Notes: generated from the letters alone by a model not told the origin. 35,625 nt of DNA from CANMUM01 sp965263365 (GCA_965263365.1 CBDHHJ010000003.1:1-35625); one strand, 5' to 3'; positions 9,711 through 16,074 are shown, counted from the stretch's first letter. Translations and numbers: made by a program.

Positions 9711-10903
9711 AGGTTTTGTTTTCAATTGCGCAAATTGGCGGCATTAGCGGCGGGGCGGAGCGCGTTTTCACAGATGTTTGTAATGGCCTTGAAAAGCGTG
9801 GTTATGAGGTGACGGTTGTAACCTTTGACCCATCCGACGATCCTCCATTTTATCCACTAAATGTCAATAAGTTCATTAATCTGTTTCCGAAAAGAGCTAG
9901 AAAAGCTTCGAATAGAAACTTAATAAAGAATTTTGCTGTTGAGGGCTTAAGAAAACTATATAGGTCACTCCCAAATAACTTCCCTTTTGATAGCCTAAAA
10001 TGGAGAACGGTTTACTCCCCCCTTATTCGTTCGGCTAGAAAGTTGGTAAACAATCAAGATTTTGATGCTGTGGTAGCATTCTTGCCCCCGGCATTTACCA
10101 TATGGCACGAAGCATTAGAGGGATCAAATACACCGCTGATTTTGTCCACTCATAATGTTCCTGAGCGTGATTTTGAACAGACCGATCGCTGGGATCAGAA
10201 TTCAATTGTGCGCCGAATACGTAGGGCAGCAATTCTCAAAGCAAATAAAATCAATGTACTAATTCCTGAGGCAATCGAATATTTTGCCAAAATACGAGAA
10301 AGCACTGAAGGTATTCATGTCGTCCCCAATATGATCAAACCGTTTGATAATCCTCCCACCGTTATCAAAGAGAATCTTGTTATATCCGTCGGCCGCCTCG
10401 AGCCAGTAAAGCAACATAGTTTGCTCATCGAAGCGTGGAGCAAGTTGGGGGGGGTTACCAATTGGCGCTTAGAAATATATGGTGATGGAAGTCTGCGCGA
10501 TGAACTTCAAAAGCAAATTGAGAGCTTGGGGCTTCAAGAGAGGGTGTTCTTAAGAGGTGCCATTTCAGGAATTGGTGAAATCTATTCTCGTGCTAAGTTC
10601 ATGGTTCATCCAGCAAAATTTGAGGGAGCTTGCATGAGTGTGGCTGAAGGGTTGAAATCTGGGCTTCCCATAGTGTACTTCGCCAATACGCCAGGTATCT
10701 CACACTGGCTGGATAGTAGAAATTCGCTATCAGCAAATACCCCCAACGAACTCAGCGCGAAGATGAAAGAGCTAATTGTCAATGAAGAATTGCTAACAGA
10801 TCTTTCAACAAACGCGCCTTTGGCTGTCGAGCATCTCTCAGAGAATTTCGTTTTAGACCTCTGGGAATCTACGCTGAATTGTAAAAGTCTGAGATGTCAA
10901 TGA
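9707..10903 (+). CDS. Glycosyltransferase family 4, last gene of the capsule operon
   Basis: A 398-residue retaining GT-B transferase of normal length. The N-terminal domain has the glycine loop GGISGGAERV (11-20). STHNVPERDF (147-156) lies in the cleft. The donor domain has SVGRLEPVKQ (227-236), IYGDGSLRDEL (257-267) and the EX7E pair Glu306/Glu314 in FEGACMSVAEG. It transfers one sugar to the capsule precursor in the cytoplasm. The start overlaps the previous stop (ATGA). The stop is only 6 bp from the end of the convergent partition gene, and no hairpin terminator is visible there, so capsule transcripts may run antisense into the par genes. Identical in both turns. Confidence 0.9.
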   Translation: MKVLFSIAQIGGISGGAERVFTDVCNGLEKRGYEVTVVTFDPSDDPPFYPLNVNKFINLFPKRARKASNRNLIKNFAVEGLRKLYRSLPNNFPFDSLKWRTVYSPLIRSARKLVNNQDFDAVVAFLPPAFTIWHEALEGSNTPLILSTHNVPERDFEQTDRWDQNSIVRRIRRAAILKANKINVLIPEAIEYFAKIRESTEGIHVVPNMIKPFDNPPTVIKENLVISVGRLEPVKQHSLLIEAWSKLGGVTNWRLEIYGDGSLRDELQKQIESLGLQERVFLRGAISGIGEIYSRAKFMVHPAKFEGACMSVAEGLKSGLPIVYFANTPGISHWLDSRNSLSANTPNELSAKMKELIVNEELLTDLSTNAPLAVEHLSENFVLDLWESTLNCKSLRCQ

Positions 10904-10909
10904 CGCACA

Positions 10910-11182
10910 TCATTTTCTATAGCTTTCCCACATTTCTTCAATCAACTGCCCTTGGGTCAAGCCGCGCCGTTCGGCTTCCGCGCTGATCGCCTCCCCTACC
11001 CTAGGCAAAACTTTTGGATGGAGCTGGAATGTGCGCGGGCTTGGCTTGCGCCCGGGCTTTTTGCGCGGCGTTCGGTCAACAAACCCCCTCGCCTCCCCAA
11101 CTTCATCAACCGTGCGCACTTCCTCTTGTGTGGTGAATTTTGGGCGCGCCTTTAGCCCTGCCAATCTATTTGAGCCGTTCAT
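10910..11182 (-). CDS. Ribbon-helix-helix partition partner of ParA (ParB/ParG-like)
   Basis: A 90-residue basic protein. The ATG at 11182 is chosen because it overlaps the end of parA by 17 bp, whereas the longer frame back to 11254 lies deep within parA. The N-terminal half looks unstructured and basic, with a PRKKPGRKPSPR stretch (39-50) resembling an AT-hook. Residues 51-89 fit a ribbon-helix-helix fold: strand TFQLHPKV, helix to about 74, turn RGLTQGQ, helix LIEEMWESY. Small ParA proteins without a helix-turn-helix (type Ib) typically pair with such a centromere binder. Predicted role: dimer binding to the 18-bp repeats upstream of parA, loading plasmid cargo and repressing the par promoter. 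It was identified by fold pattern and context, not by a close family match. Confidence 0.72.
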   Translation of the reverse strand: MNGSNRLAGLKARPKFTTQEEVRTVDEVGEARGFVDRTPRKKPGRKPSPRTFQLHPKVLPRVGEAISAEAERRGLTQGQLIEEMWESYRK

Positions 11183-11834
11183 ATACCGCCTCCGTAAATG
11201 CTTTGGCGTTTTCAAGCGCCTTATCCACCTTACCGCCTGTGCGAATTTCCTCATCGTTCATCATAGCGGTAAGGTCGCCGCCATAGGCGAAAAGCTCGGA
11301 AAATGCCGCACGCGCCACAAGTGATGGTTCGATCACATCGATCCCTGCCCCACGCAATTGCTCCTCAAGCTCTTTTTGCACGCGGCTTTTTACGGCGGCG
11401 CTGGTTTTGGTGAGAACAACCGCATGACGAATTGAGCGGCCAAGTGCATCCTCCTCCTCACGCACAAGCGCAAGCGCCTCTGAGCCGATTTCCGCATCGA
11501 GAGCCGTTGGCTGCATGGGAACGATCACAAGATCGGCCTGAGAAATGGCCCGACTGACGAGCTGCGATGCAATGCCCTCAAGATCGACCACAACAATCTT
11601 GCCATCACCATCAGCATTACGAATGGTTGGAACAATTTCAGAGCGGCCAATATCATTGCGAAGTGTCACACCTTTTGGTGCGCCGTGTGAAGCCCAACGG
11701 GTGAGCGACTTATTTGGGTCACAATCCAAAACGGTGACTTCTGCACCCATGCTCGCAAACTCGGTTGCAAGCAAAACTGCACATGTTGATTTTCCGACGC
11801 CCCCTTTAGGACTGGCCATTACGATGACTGGCAT
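11166..11834 (-). CDS. parA: ParA-type partition ATPase, small (type Ib)
   Basis: A 222-residue Walker ATPase that positions plasmid copies over the nucleoid. It has the deviant Walker A motif KGGVGKST (10-17, with the signature Lys10), Walker A' LDCDPNKS (36-43) and Walker B VVVDLEG (81-87). There is no N-terminal helix-turn-helix, so it probably does not bind a specific operator itself. The short length and the overlapping ribbon-helix-helix gene downstream are typical of type Ib systems. The ATG lies 5 bp after the 18-bp repeat array, so array binding and par expression are likely linked. A purine-rich AGGTAAG ahead of the start could serve as the ribosome binding site, and it comes from the last repeat unit. 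Confidence 0.95.
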   Translation of the reverse strand: MPVIVMASPKGGVGKSTCAVLLATEFASMGAEVTVLDCDPNKSLTRWASHGAPKGVTLRNDIGRSEIVPTIRNADGDGKIVVVDLEGIASQLVSRAISQADLVIVPMQPTALDAEIGSEALALVREEEDALGRSIRHAVVLTKTSAAVKSRVQKELEEQLRGAGIDVIEPSLVARAAFSELFAYGGDLTAMMNDEEIRTGGKVDKALENAKAFTEAVYERLK

Positions 11835-11839
11835 TTATC

Positions 11840-11929
11840 TTACCTGTTTTATATCCATTACCGGAATTAAATCTGTTACCTGTTTTATATCCATTACCGG
11901 AAATATTTTCAATACCGATAATATATCTA
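11840..11929. repeat. Five 18-bp direct repeats, probable centromere/par operator
   Basis: Units begin at 11840, 11858, 11876, 11894 and 11912, with exact 18-bp spacing. Four start TTACC and the last ATACC. The first and third are identical (TTACCTGTTTTATATCCA), the second and fourth share TTACCGGAA, and the fifth is ATACCGATAATATATCTA. The array fills nearly all of the 92-bp gap between parA and the 307-residue gene and overlaps that gene's stop. On the coding strand each unit ends GGTAA, and two contain TATAAA, which could act as -10 elements. The position matches centromere arrays bound by ribbon-helix-helix partition proteins. Binding is inferred, the repeats are seen directly. Confidence 0.82.
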
Positions 11930-12850
11930 TTTCTTTTTGATTTTTAAATCACCACAGAATGTACGTTGCCCACAGTAACTCGGAAAACCAAACAGTTTTA
12001 AGTGAGTTCCTTTTATGCGGCCATACGTATTTACCACCTCTGCACCTTTATGCTCTGGATCGCACGCATATGGGTGAAAAATCCCTACAACTGCATCAAT
12101 ATGTTTATTCTCTTTGTTCATAAAAAAGTCTGTTTGTATCTCTGCCGAGTTTTTATTCTTAATGATCGGTCGTTGCCGCAATGAAAACCGAGTAAATTTT
12201 CTTTTTCTTACATCAAAACGCGCAACCGATGGCCCAGCTGGATAAACCGCACTTACAATAGACGGAACACCCATTGCCGTTAGGTCAGCAGACATCCCCA
12301 ACTGCATCATGGAAACAACAATTACCCTGAGCCTATCAGGAGCAATATATTTTTTGTCAATATATTTTTTAAACTTTCTAGATTTTTCTTTAATTGCTGC
12401 TGTTAATCGAAGCTCGACGGACTCATAATTCAAAGAGCCAAAAGACATTGAAGCAGTTATTCCATAATCGTTCGGAAGGGGTTCCCAATTTGGAGTGAGC
12501 ATATGATCAGGAATATCTATCGGCGAAGGGGCTATAACCTCAAAGTAAACATAAACACCATTTCTTTTACCGCAAAAGTCCGGGCCGCTATTTTTAGAAC
12601 TTAGCTTCCACCCAGCGTCAATCAGCAGGCGGTAGGTTTCCGCTTCTCCAATCGCAGAATAAACAGAAGGAATGTTGCCGCCCTCTAACTCCGTCTCAAA
12701 CTTTGAATCCGCTAGCCCACTTTTCCAAAAATCATTTAGAACCTTCACCAACCGGTCTGGGTTATTGATCCATGGTTCGATATTCGATTTTCGTATGCTG
12801 TAAAACGAATTAAGCTGCGCCGATTTTGAGAGGTCTGATCTAAAAATCAC
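11927..12850 (-). CDS. Orphan 307-residue protein, putative PD-(D/E)XK nuclease-like fold
   Basis: No family is recognised with certainty. It starts with GTG overlapping the repA stop by 4 bp (GTGA), so it is coupled to repA, and its stop touches the centromere-like array. Visible pattern: a helix with Glu71 (GEAETYRLLIDAGW), then GPDF (89-92), then a strand VYFEVIAPSP (101-110), and a Lys-rich helix AAIKEKSRKFKKYI (151-164) before a strand RVIVVSMMQLG. The Glu / Asp91 / Glu104 order resembles the core of PD-(D/E)XK nucleases. The usual Lys after the Glu is Ile106, so a Lys from the following helix (154, 156 or 159) would have to replace it. No signal peptide or membrane segment. It could be a plasmid-maintenance or defence nuclease, or a DNA-binding protein that has lost catalysis. 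Confidence 0.55.
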   Translation of the reverse strand: MIFRSDLSKSAQLNSFYSIRKSNIEPWINNPDRLVKVLNDFWKSGLADSKFETELEGGNIPSVYSAIGEAETYRLLIDAGWKLSSKNSGPDFCGKRNGVYVYFEVIAPSPIDIPDHMLTPNWEPLPNDYGITASMSFGSLNYESVELRLTAAIKEKSRKFKKYIDKKYIAPDRLRVIVVSMMQLGMSADLTAMGVPSIVSAVYPAGPSVARFDVRKRKFTRFSLRQRPIIKNKNSAEIQTDFFMNKENKHIDAVVGIFHPYACDPEHKGAEVVNTYGRIKGTHLKLFGFPSYCGQRTFCGDLKIKKK

Positions 12851-13896
12851 GGCCTCCCGCGCTTTTCAAACCATTTCCGGCAAAAACCCACAAAAGCCGC
12901 ATCGGCGTCACGCGGCGGTTCGGACAGCCAATCACGCCATTCGGCCTCGATCAGGTAAATATCCCAACCAGGCGCGAGCTCTTTGGCCTTTTCGTAAGTT
13001 TCACTGCGTAGGGCAGGGAGGTTGATCTGTTGGGCAACCTCATCAACCACATTGCCGCGATTCTGAAAGACGATGATATCACCATCAGCTTCATAAAAAA
13101 CTGCGTAATCGGGCATATGCTCATGTTCGCTATCTTGCTCTATGATGTTCAACACAAGACGACGAAATTCGCGAAGGCTTGAGCCAGACCCGCATTTTTC
13201 TTGCAAATTTTCAAGCTTGATCCGCCAAGAGTTTTTGCGGCCGCAATGCTTTCTGGCAAGTTCATAAATCCGTCTCTCCAATGGTTTGCGAAGGCGGAAA
13301 TAATCGCGATTAAGGGTTAAAATTTCTTTTTCTCTAATGGCATTAAACACCCAATCCGACAGCTTAATCTCAATCTCTTGCATTCGGCCATCTCGCGTTT
13401 CGCGAATAATTCGAGCGCGGTCGATAATACTGAAAATATCAAGCTGTTCTCGCCCGCCTGTAATGATGTTGGTTTCGATCTGGGTGCCCTGAAGGCGAGT
13501 AAGCGCAGCACGAAGCGCAGTATAAGCGCGGCCATCGGTCAAACGATTGGTCGACTTAAGAAGGTCATAAGCCTTAATATGAACGGTTTGTGAAATTTCA
13601 CGACCTTCATTGATGGCCGCCATGATTTGACTAATACAATAAATAAGCACGTCACGATCATGGATTGTCGCAAGGCCATCGGCAGAAGGTTTTACGGTTA
13701 CAAACTCGCCTTTATTGGTTTTGTATTCACGAATGCGATGATCTGGTTTTGTCGATAACGAAAAAATTGGGTGCGCCATCGAGGCCATGTCACCCTTGGG
13801 CGCTGCATCAAAAATATCGCAAACAAAAAAGTCACCCTGCCCGGTACGATCGGGCAATAGGGGGGATTTTCTGTCTTCTTTCACCGAACCAGTCAT
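12847..13896 (-). CDS. repA: Replication initiator protein A (RPA family)
   Basis: A 349-residue initiator that should bind the upstream iterons and open the origin. The N-terminus LLPDRTGQGDFFVCDIFDAAPKGDMASMAHPIFSLSTKPDHR is the conserved opening of the alphaproteobacterial RPA initiators. Winged-helix-type segments follow, such as RAYTALRAALTRLQGTQIETNI and LRKPLERRIYELARKHCG. The ATG at 13896 is preferred. The frame extends 39 codons further upstream, but those codons translate the iterons into the repeat CENTKVLDCV, which is not protein-like. The 3' end overlaps the orphan gene by 4 bp. Regulation is probably autogenous, because an iteron fills the spacer of the best promoter. No Shine-Dalgarno sequence is seen. 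Confidence 0.93.
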   Translation of the reverse strand: MTGSVKEDRKSPLLPDRTGQGDFFVCDIFDAAPKGDMASMAHPIFSLSTKPDHRIREYKTNKGEFVTVKPSADGLATIHDRDVLIYCISQIMAAINEGREISQTVHIKAYDLLKSTNRLTDGRAYTALRAALTRLQGTQIETNIITGGREQLDIFSIIDRARIIRETRDGRMQEIEIKLSDWVFNAIREKEILTLNRDYFRLRKPLERRIYELARKHCGRKNSWRIKLENLQEKCGSGSSLREFRRLVLNIIEQDSEHEHMPDYAVFYEADGDIIVFQNRGNVVDEVAQQINLPALRSETYEKAKELAPGWDIYLIEAEWRDWLSEPPRDADAAFVGFCRKWFEKRGRP

Positions 13897-13901
13897 AGGT
13901 T

Positions 13902-13931
13902 TTTCTATCGTGTTTTCACACACGCAGTCAA
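13902..13931 (-). promoter_or_regulatory. Predicted repA promoter with an iteron in its spacer
   Basis: Read on the minus strand, TTGACT (13931-13926) is followed by an 18-bp spacer and TAGAAA (13907-13902). The spacer contains exactly the first 16-bp iteron (13909-13924), so RepA binding there would block RNA polymerase. Transcription would begin only a few bases before, or at, the ATG at 13896, giving a leaderless or nearly leaderless mRNA. The -35 matches the consensus at 5 of 6 positions, the -10 at 4 of 6. Confidence 0.5.
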
Positions 13932-14087
13932 GCACTTTCGTGTTTTCACACACGCAGTCAAGCACTTTCGTGTTTTCACACACGCAGTCAAGCACTTTCG
14001 TGTTTTCACACACGCCGATCTAAGTTTCGTGGTTTTACACACGGTCTTTCGTGGTTTTACACACGTTTTATCGTGACTCTACACACG
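13909..14087. repeat. Seven iterons of the replication origin
   Basis: 16-bp iterons lie at 13909, 13939, 13969 and 13999 (CGTGTTTTCACACACG, identical), at 14028 and 14050 (CGTGGTTTTACACACG) and at 14072 (CGTGACTCTACACACG). Each has a partial dyad, CGTG facing CACG. The first four are 30 bp apart, with the 14-bp spacer CAGTCAAGCACTTT repeated exactly. The next step is 29 bp and the last two are 22 bp, that is about three and two helical turns. Iterons directly upstream of an initiator gene are the usual RepA binding sites and copy-number handcuffing elements. Confidence 0.92.
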
Positions 14088-14149
14088 CTTGGTTTTCGGA
14101 AGTGCCTTTTTTATAAGGCTCAAACACACGTGAAAAAATGCGTAACACT

Positions 14150-14190
14150 ATATTTAACACATATTTAACACTAGGACACATTGTGGATAA
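14150..14190. other. Origin unwinding region and DnaA box
   Basis: Two perfect tandem 11-mers ATATTTAACAC (14150-14160 and 14161-14171) form an AT-rich element typical of a duplex-unwinding region. Eleven bases on, TGTGGATAA (14182-14190) is the complement of the consensus DnaA box TTATCCACA. With the iterons 60 bp away this completes a classic iteron oriV. The stretch 14088-14149 between them holds a further CACACGTGAAAA that resembles iteron halves in inverted order. No gene is seen between 14014 and 14275. Confidence 0.78.
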
Positions 14191-14245
14191 GTTCTACAAG
14201 TGCGGTTTCACTTAACTGTATGCTCAGAAAATGGCTATAGAAAAC

Positions 14246-14271
14246 AGTCTAGGCAGAATTCTAGACTTTTT
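14246..14271. terminator. Bidirectional hairpin terminator after the resolvase gene
   Basis: AGTCTAG (14246-14252) and CTAGACT (14261-14267) form a perfect 7-bp stem with an 8-base loop, flanked by AAAA (14241-14244) and TTTT (14268-14271). It lies 4 bp beyond the resolvase stop and works for minus-strand transcription (hairpin then GTTTTC) or for plus-strand transcription leaving the origin. It insulates oriV and repA from the resolvase transcript. Confidence 0.72.
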
Positions 14272-14274
14272 CAT

Positions 14275-14814
14275 TCAAAGCCTTCTGATGGTATGATGAG
14301 AGACTTTAAATAAATGAGCTATTTCTGTGATTGATCGATTTTCATCATCACGCATGCGTTTGGCTTCTTCTTTTTGTACCTTGGAAAGGGCAGGGGGCCG
14401 GCCACCAATACGGCCACGTTTGCGTGCAGCTTTCAAACCTTCCCGGGTTCGTTCAGAAATCCGTTCCCGTTCAAATTCTGCAATGGAACCAAACACATGA
14501 AACACCAAACGGCCGGCTGGGGTTGTCGTATCGATGTTTTCAGCAAGCGAAATAAACCCAGCACCCTTGGTTTTGATCTGATCAACAATATCAAGCAAAT
14601 CTTTAAGCGAACGCGCAAGTCGATCATATTTGGTAACGACAACCACATCATCAGTGCGAAGATGGTCAAGCATGCGTTCAAGCTCTGGGCGCGATTTTCT
14701 GGACCCAGTGATTTTTTCAAAGAATATCCGCTCTGCACCATGTGCCTTGAGGGCATCCAATTGCGCATCCAAATTTTGATCCTGGGTCGACACCCGTGCA
14801 TAGCCAATAATCAT
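14275..14814 (-). CDS. Serine recombinase, Tn3-resolvase/invertase family
   Basis: A 179-residue site-specific recombinase of full resolvase length. The catalytic domain starts MIIGYARVST with the nucleophile Ser9 and Arg7. TKYDRLARS (61-69) holds the conserved active-site arginines 65 and 68. A long helix follows (EFERERISERTREGLKAARKRG, 113-134), then GRP and a C-terminal helix-turn-helix (about 159-179, SITEIAHLFKVSHHTIRRL). It is probably the multimer-resolution system of the plasmid, turning dimers into monomers at the res-like region directly upstream of its start, though an invertase role is not excluded. No transposase accompanies it. It is transcribed towards the origin and ends at a hairpin. 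Confidence 0.93.
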   Translation of the reverse strand: MIIGYARVSTQDQNLDAQLDALKAHGAERIFFEKITGSRKSRPELERMLDHLRTDDVVVVTKYDRLARSLKDLLDIVDQIKTKGAGFISLAENIDTTTPAGRLVFHVFGSIAEFERERISERTREGLKAARKRGRIGGRPPALSKVQKEEAKRMRDDENRSITEIAHLFKVSHHTIRRL

Positions 14815-14825
14815 AAATACATCAT

Positions 14826-14922
14826 TCTCAAAAACCTCTCAAAATGTCAAAGGTTTTGAGATGGGTTATTGCAAACTGCTTGAGCATGGAATGATTGGGG
14901 TGGGGCAGGGGCTCTCAAAAAC
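14826..14922. other. Res-like recombination/operator region
   Basis: Between the divergent resolvase and antitoxin genes the motif TCTCAAAA occurs at 14826, 14837 and 14913, and inverted as TTTTGAGA at 14854. The first and the inverted copy make a 34-36 bp imperfect dyad (CTCAAAAACCT at 14827-14837 facing AGGTTTTGAG at 14851-14860), the size of a resolvase dimer site. A region of about 100 bp just upstream of the recombinase gene is where res sites of this family lie. Subsite II and III borders are not clear. Confidence 0.5.
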
Positions 14923-14940
14923 GACCGAAAAACCAAAATC

Positions 14941-14969
14941 TTGACACGAACGGCAAATTGCCGTATATG
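14941..14969 (+). promoter_or_regulatory. Toxin-antitoxin promoter with palindromic operator
   Basis: TTGACA (14941-14946, perfect -35) is followed by a 17-bp spacer and TATATG (14964-14969). The perfect palindrome ACGGCAA-A-TTGCCGT (14950-14964) fills the spacer and is a natural site for the ribbon-helix-helix antitoxin. The antitoxin ATG at 14977 is only 7 bases after the -10, where transcription should start, and no Shine-Dalgarno sequence precedes it, so the mRNA is predicted to be leaderless. Confidence 0.75.
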
Positions 14970-14976
14970 GCTTCTC

Positions 14977-15258
14977 ATGGCTACAACACAAACAAAATCA
15001 CGTTTAGAGGCGCGCGTAGAGCCGCAAATTTATGAACTTTTAAAGCGCGCTGCCGAAATCGAAGGGCGCACCCTAACCGATTTTGTCGTCGCAGCGGCGA
15101 GTTCTGCGGCACGCGAAACGATCGAGAGTATCGAGGTTTTGCAATTGAGCAAGCTTCAACAAGAATTCATTGCTGAAATGATTGCGAGCCCTTCCGCCGT
15201 CGCTCCTGCGATGAAAAGAGCGACAGAGCGCCATAAAAATCTTATCAAGTCTTCATGA
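14977..15258 (+). CDS. DUF1778 (TacA-type) antitoxin
   Basis: A 93-residue protein. Residues 8-50 form the ribbon-helix-helix DNA-binding part of DUF1778 antitoxins (SRLEARVEPQIYELLKRAAEIEGRTLTDFVVAAA). Residues 55-93 form the helical tail that in TacA/AtaR proteins wraps the toxin and blocks its active site. The ATG at 14977 is chosen over a TTG at 14941 because that TTG belongs to the -35 box. The toxin start overlaps the stop by 4 bp (ATGA). It should neutralise the toxin and, with it, repress the promoter at the palindrome in its spacer. Confidence 0.93.
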   Translation: MATTQTKSRLEARVEPQIYELLKRAAEIEGRTLTDFVVAAASSAARETIESIEVLQLSKLQQEFIAEMIASPSAVAPAMKRATERHKNLIKSS

Positions 15259-15758
15259 GCAATCCGCCATTCGGCGTTAAGCTTCTCGAAAAGGAGGATA
15301 GGTCGACTTTTAATTGCGGCGTTGTTACGTTGAATTCATATTTGCAAAAGCAAGCCCGTCAAGAGATGAGACGGCGGATTGCGAGTTGCTTTATTGCTGT
15401 TCATCAAGAAACTCAAAAGATTGCTGGTTTTTATACGCTATCCGCTAGCCAAATTCCTCTCAATGAACTTGACGACGAATGGTCGCGCAAACTGCCCAAA
15501 TATAGAACAATACCAGCTGTTTTGATTGGGCGCTTGGCCGTGGATCGGGAATTTCGAAAACAAGGGCTGGGGTCAGGGTTGATCGTTGATGCCGTCAGTC
15601 GCGTTGTGTTTTCAGAGATTGCAGCAAACTTGCTTGTGGTGGATGCGAAGGATGAAAACGCGGCACTGTTCTACCAGCATCTTGGATTTCGACAAATCCC
15701 AGGCGGGTCGAATAAAATGGTAGTTCCAATCTCAGTGATTGCTCAAGAAATTAAGTGA
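15255..15758 (+). CDS. GNAT-family acetyltransferase toxin (TacT/AtaT-like)
   Basis: A 167-residue toxin. Family features: FNCG (19-22) near the N-terminus, the central strand IAGFYTLSAS (56-65), IPAVLIGRLAVD (86-97), the acetyl-CoA pyrophosphate loop RKQGLG (101-106), LLVVDAKDENAALFYQHLGF (126-145) and the catalytic Tyr140. Known members acetylate the amino group of aminoacyl-tRNA and stop translation. With the labile antitoxin this serves as a plasmid addiction module. It is identified by family pattern, and the target amino acid cannot be predicted. Confidence 0.93.
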   Translation: MSNPPFGVKLLEKEDRSTFNCGVVTLNSYLQKQARQEMRRRIASCFIAVHQETQKIAGFYTLSASQIPLNELDDEWSRKLPKYRTIPAVLIGRLAVDREFRKQGLGSGLIVDAVSRVVFSEIAANLLVVDAKDENAALFYQHLGFRQIPGGSNKMVVPISVIAQEIK

Positions 15759-16074
15759 TAATTCCTCGATTTCAGAACGTTTTATTTTCCGAAGCACAAA
15801 CAAAACTATGCAGCGCTGAACTCGGATTTCACCGGCTTGTCCGCGAAGATCAATTCCGCCAAGCACTGCCTTGAATTTTCCGCGACCACCTCAGATCTCG
15901 AATAAACATGAGGCAGGAATAGTAATTTGTAATACAAATTGAATTTTGAATAAAACCGCGGTTGTAAGCCCGTGGGTATTTATGGCAAAAATTGCATCTG
16001 GCCAAAGGCGCAATTATGCCGCATAAGAGATAAAAAAGGGCGGAACAAAAACGTTGCAAGTCCAAGGGATTTAG
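15759..16074. other. Gene-free region upstream of the polysaccharide operon
   Basis: These 316 bp hold no convincing gene. The first part (15780-15900) is higher in GC and reads on the minus strand as a short uninterrupted peptide ending KPVKSEFSAA before a stop, perhaps a gene remnant, not recognised. The second part is AT-rich, with a 17-bp palindrome at 15924 and inverted AATTGC/GCAATT arms around 15990-16015. No strong promoter was found, although the operon must be started somewhere here. AAGGGA precedes the rmlA ATG as a ribosome binding site. Confidence 0.5.
15924..15940. promoter_or_regulatory. Perfect 17-bp palindrome, possible operator
   Basis: AATTTGTA-A-TACAAATT has 8-bp arms around one central base and lies 134 bp before the first gene of the capsule operon. 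Its size and symmetry suit a dimeric regulator. The regulator is not on the plasmid as far as can be seen, so it would be chromosomal. The same palindrome is unchanged in the second turn (33923-33939). Confidence 0.45.

Noticed and set aside
11183..11254. Longer partition-partner protein starting at 11254
   Set aside because: It would overlap parA by 89 bp, and the added segment has no match to the predicted domain.
13897..14013. 39-residue N-terminal extension of repA made of CENTKVLDCV repeats
   Set aside because: It is the translation of the 30-bp iteron units. The conserved RPA family sequence begins soon after the ATG at 13896, and the predicted promoter lies within the extension.
13787..14023. 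Plus-strand frame with repeated VFSHTQSSTF peptide
   Set aside because: Antisense translation of the iterons and the repA 5' end, with no ribosome binding site or family match.
13909..14087. CRISPR array
   Set aside because: The 14-bp spacers between the first four repeats are identical and no cas genes are present. The position upstream of repA fits iterons.
14941..14976. Longer antitoxin starting at TTG 14941
   Set aside because: The TTG is part of the perfect -35 box, and the extra residues do not belong to the DUF1778 family.
15780..15900. Insertion-sequence remnant before the capsule operon
   Set aside because: A short GC-rich open stretch hints at a gene remnant, but no transposase motif, inverted ends or target duplication could be identified.
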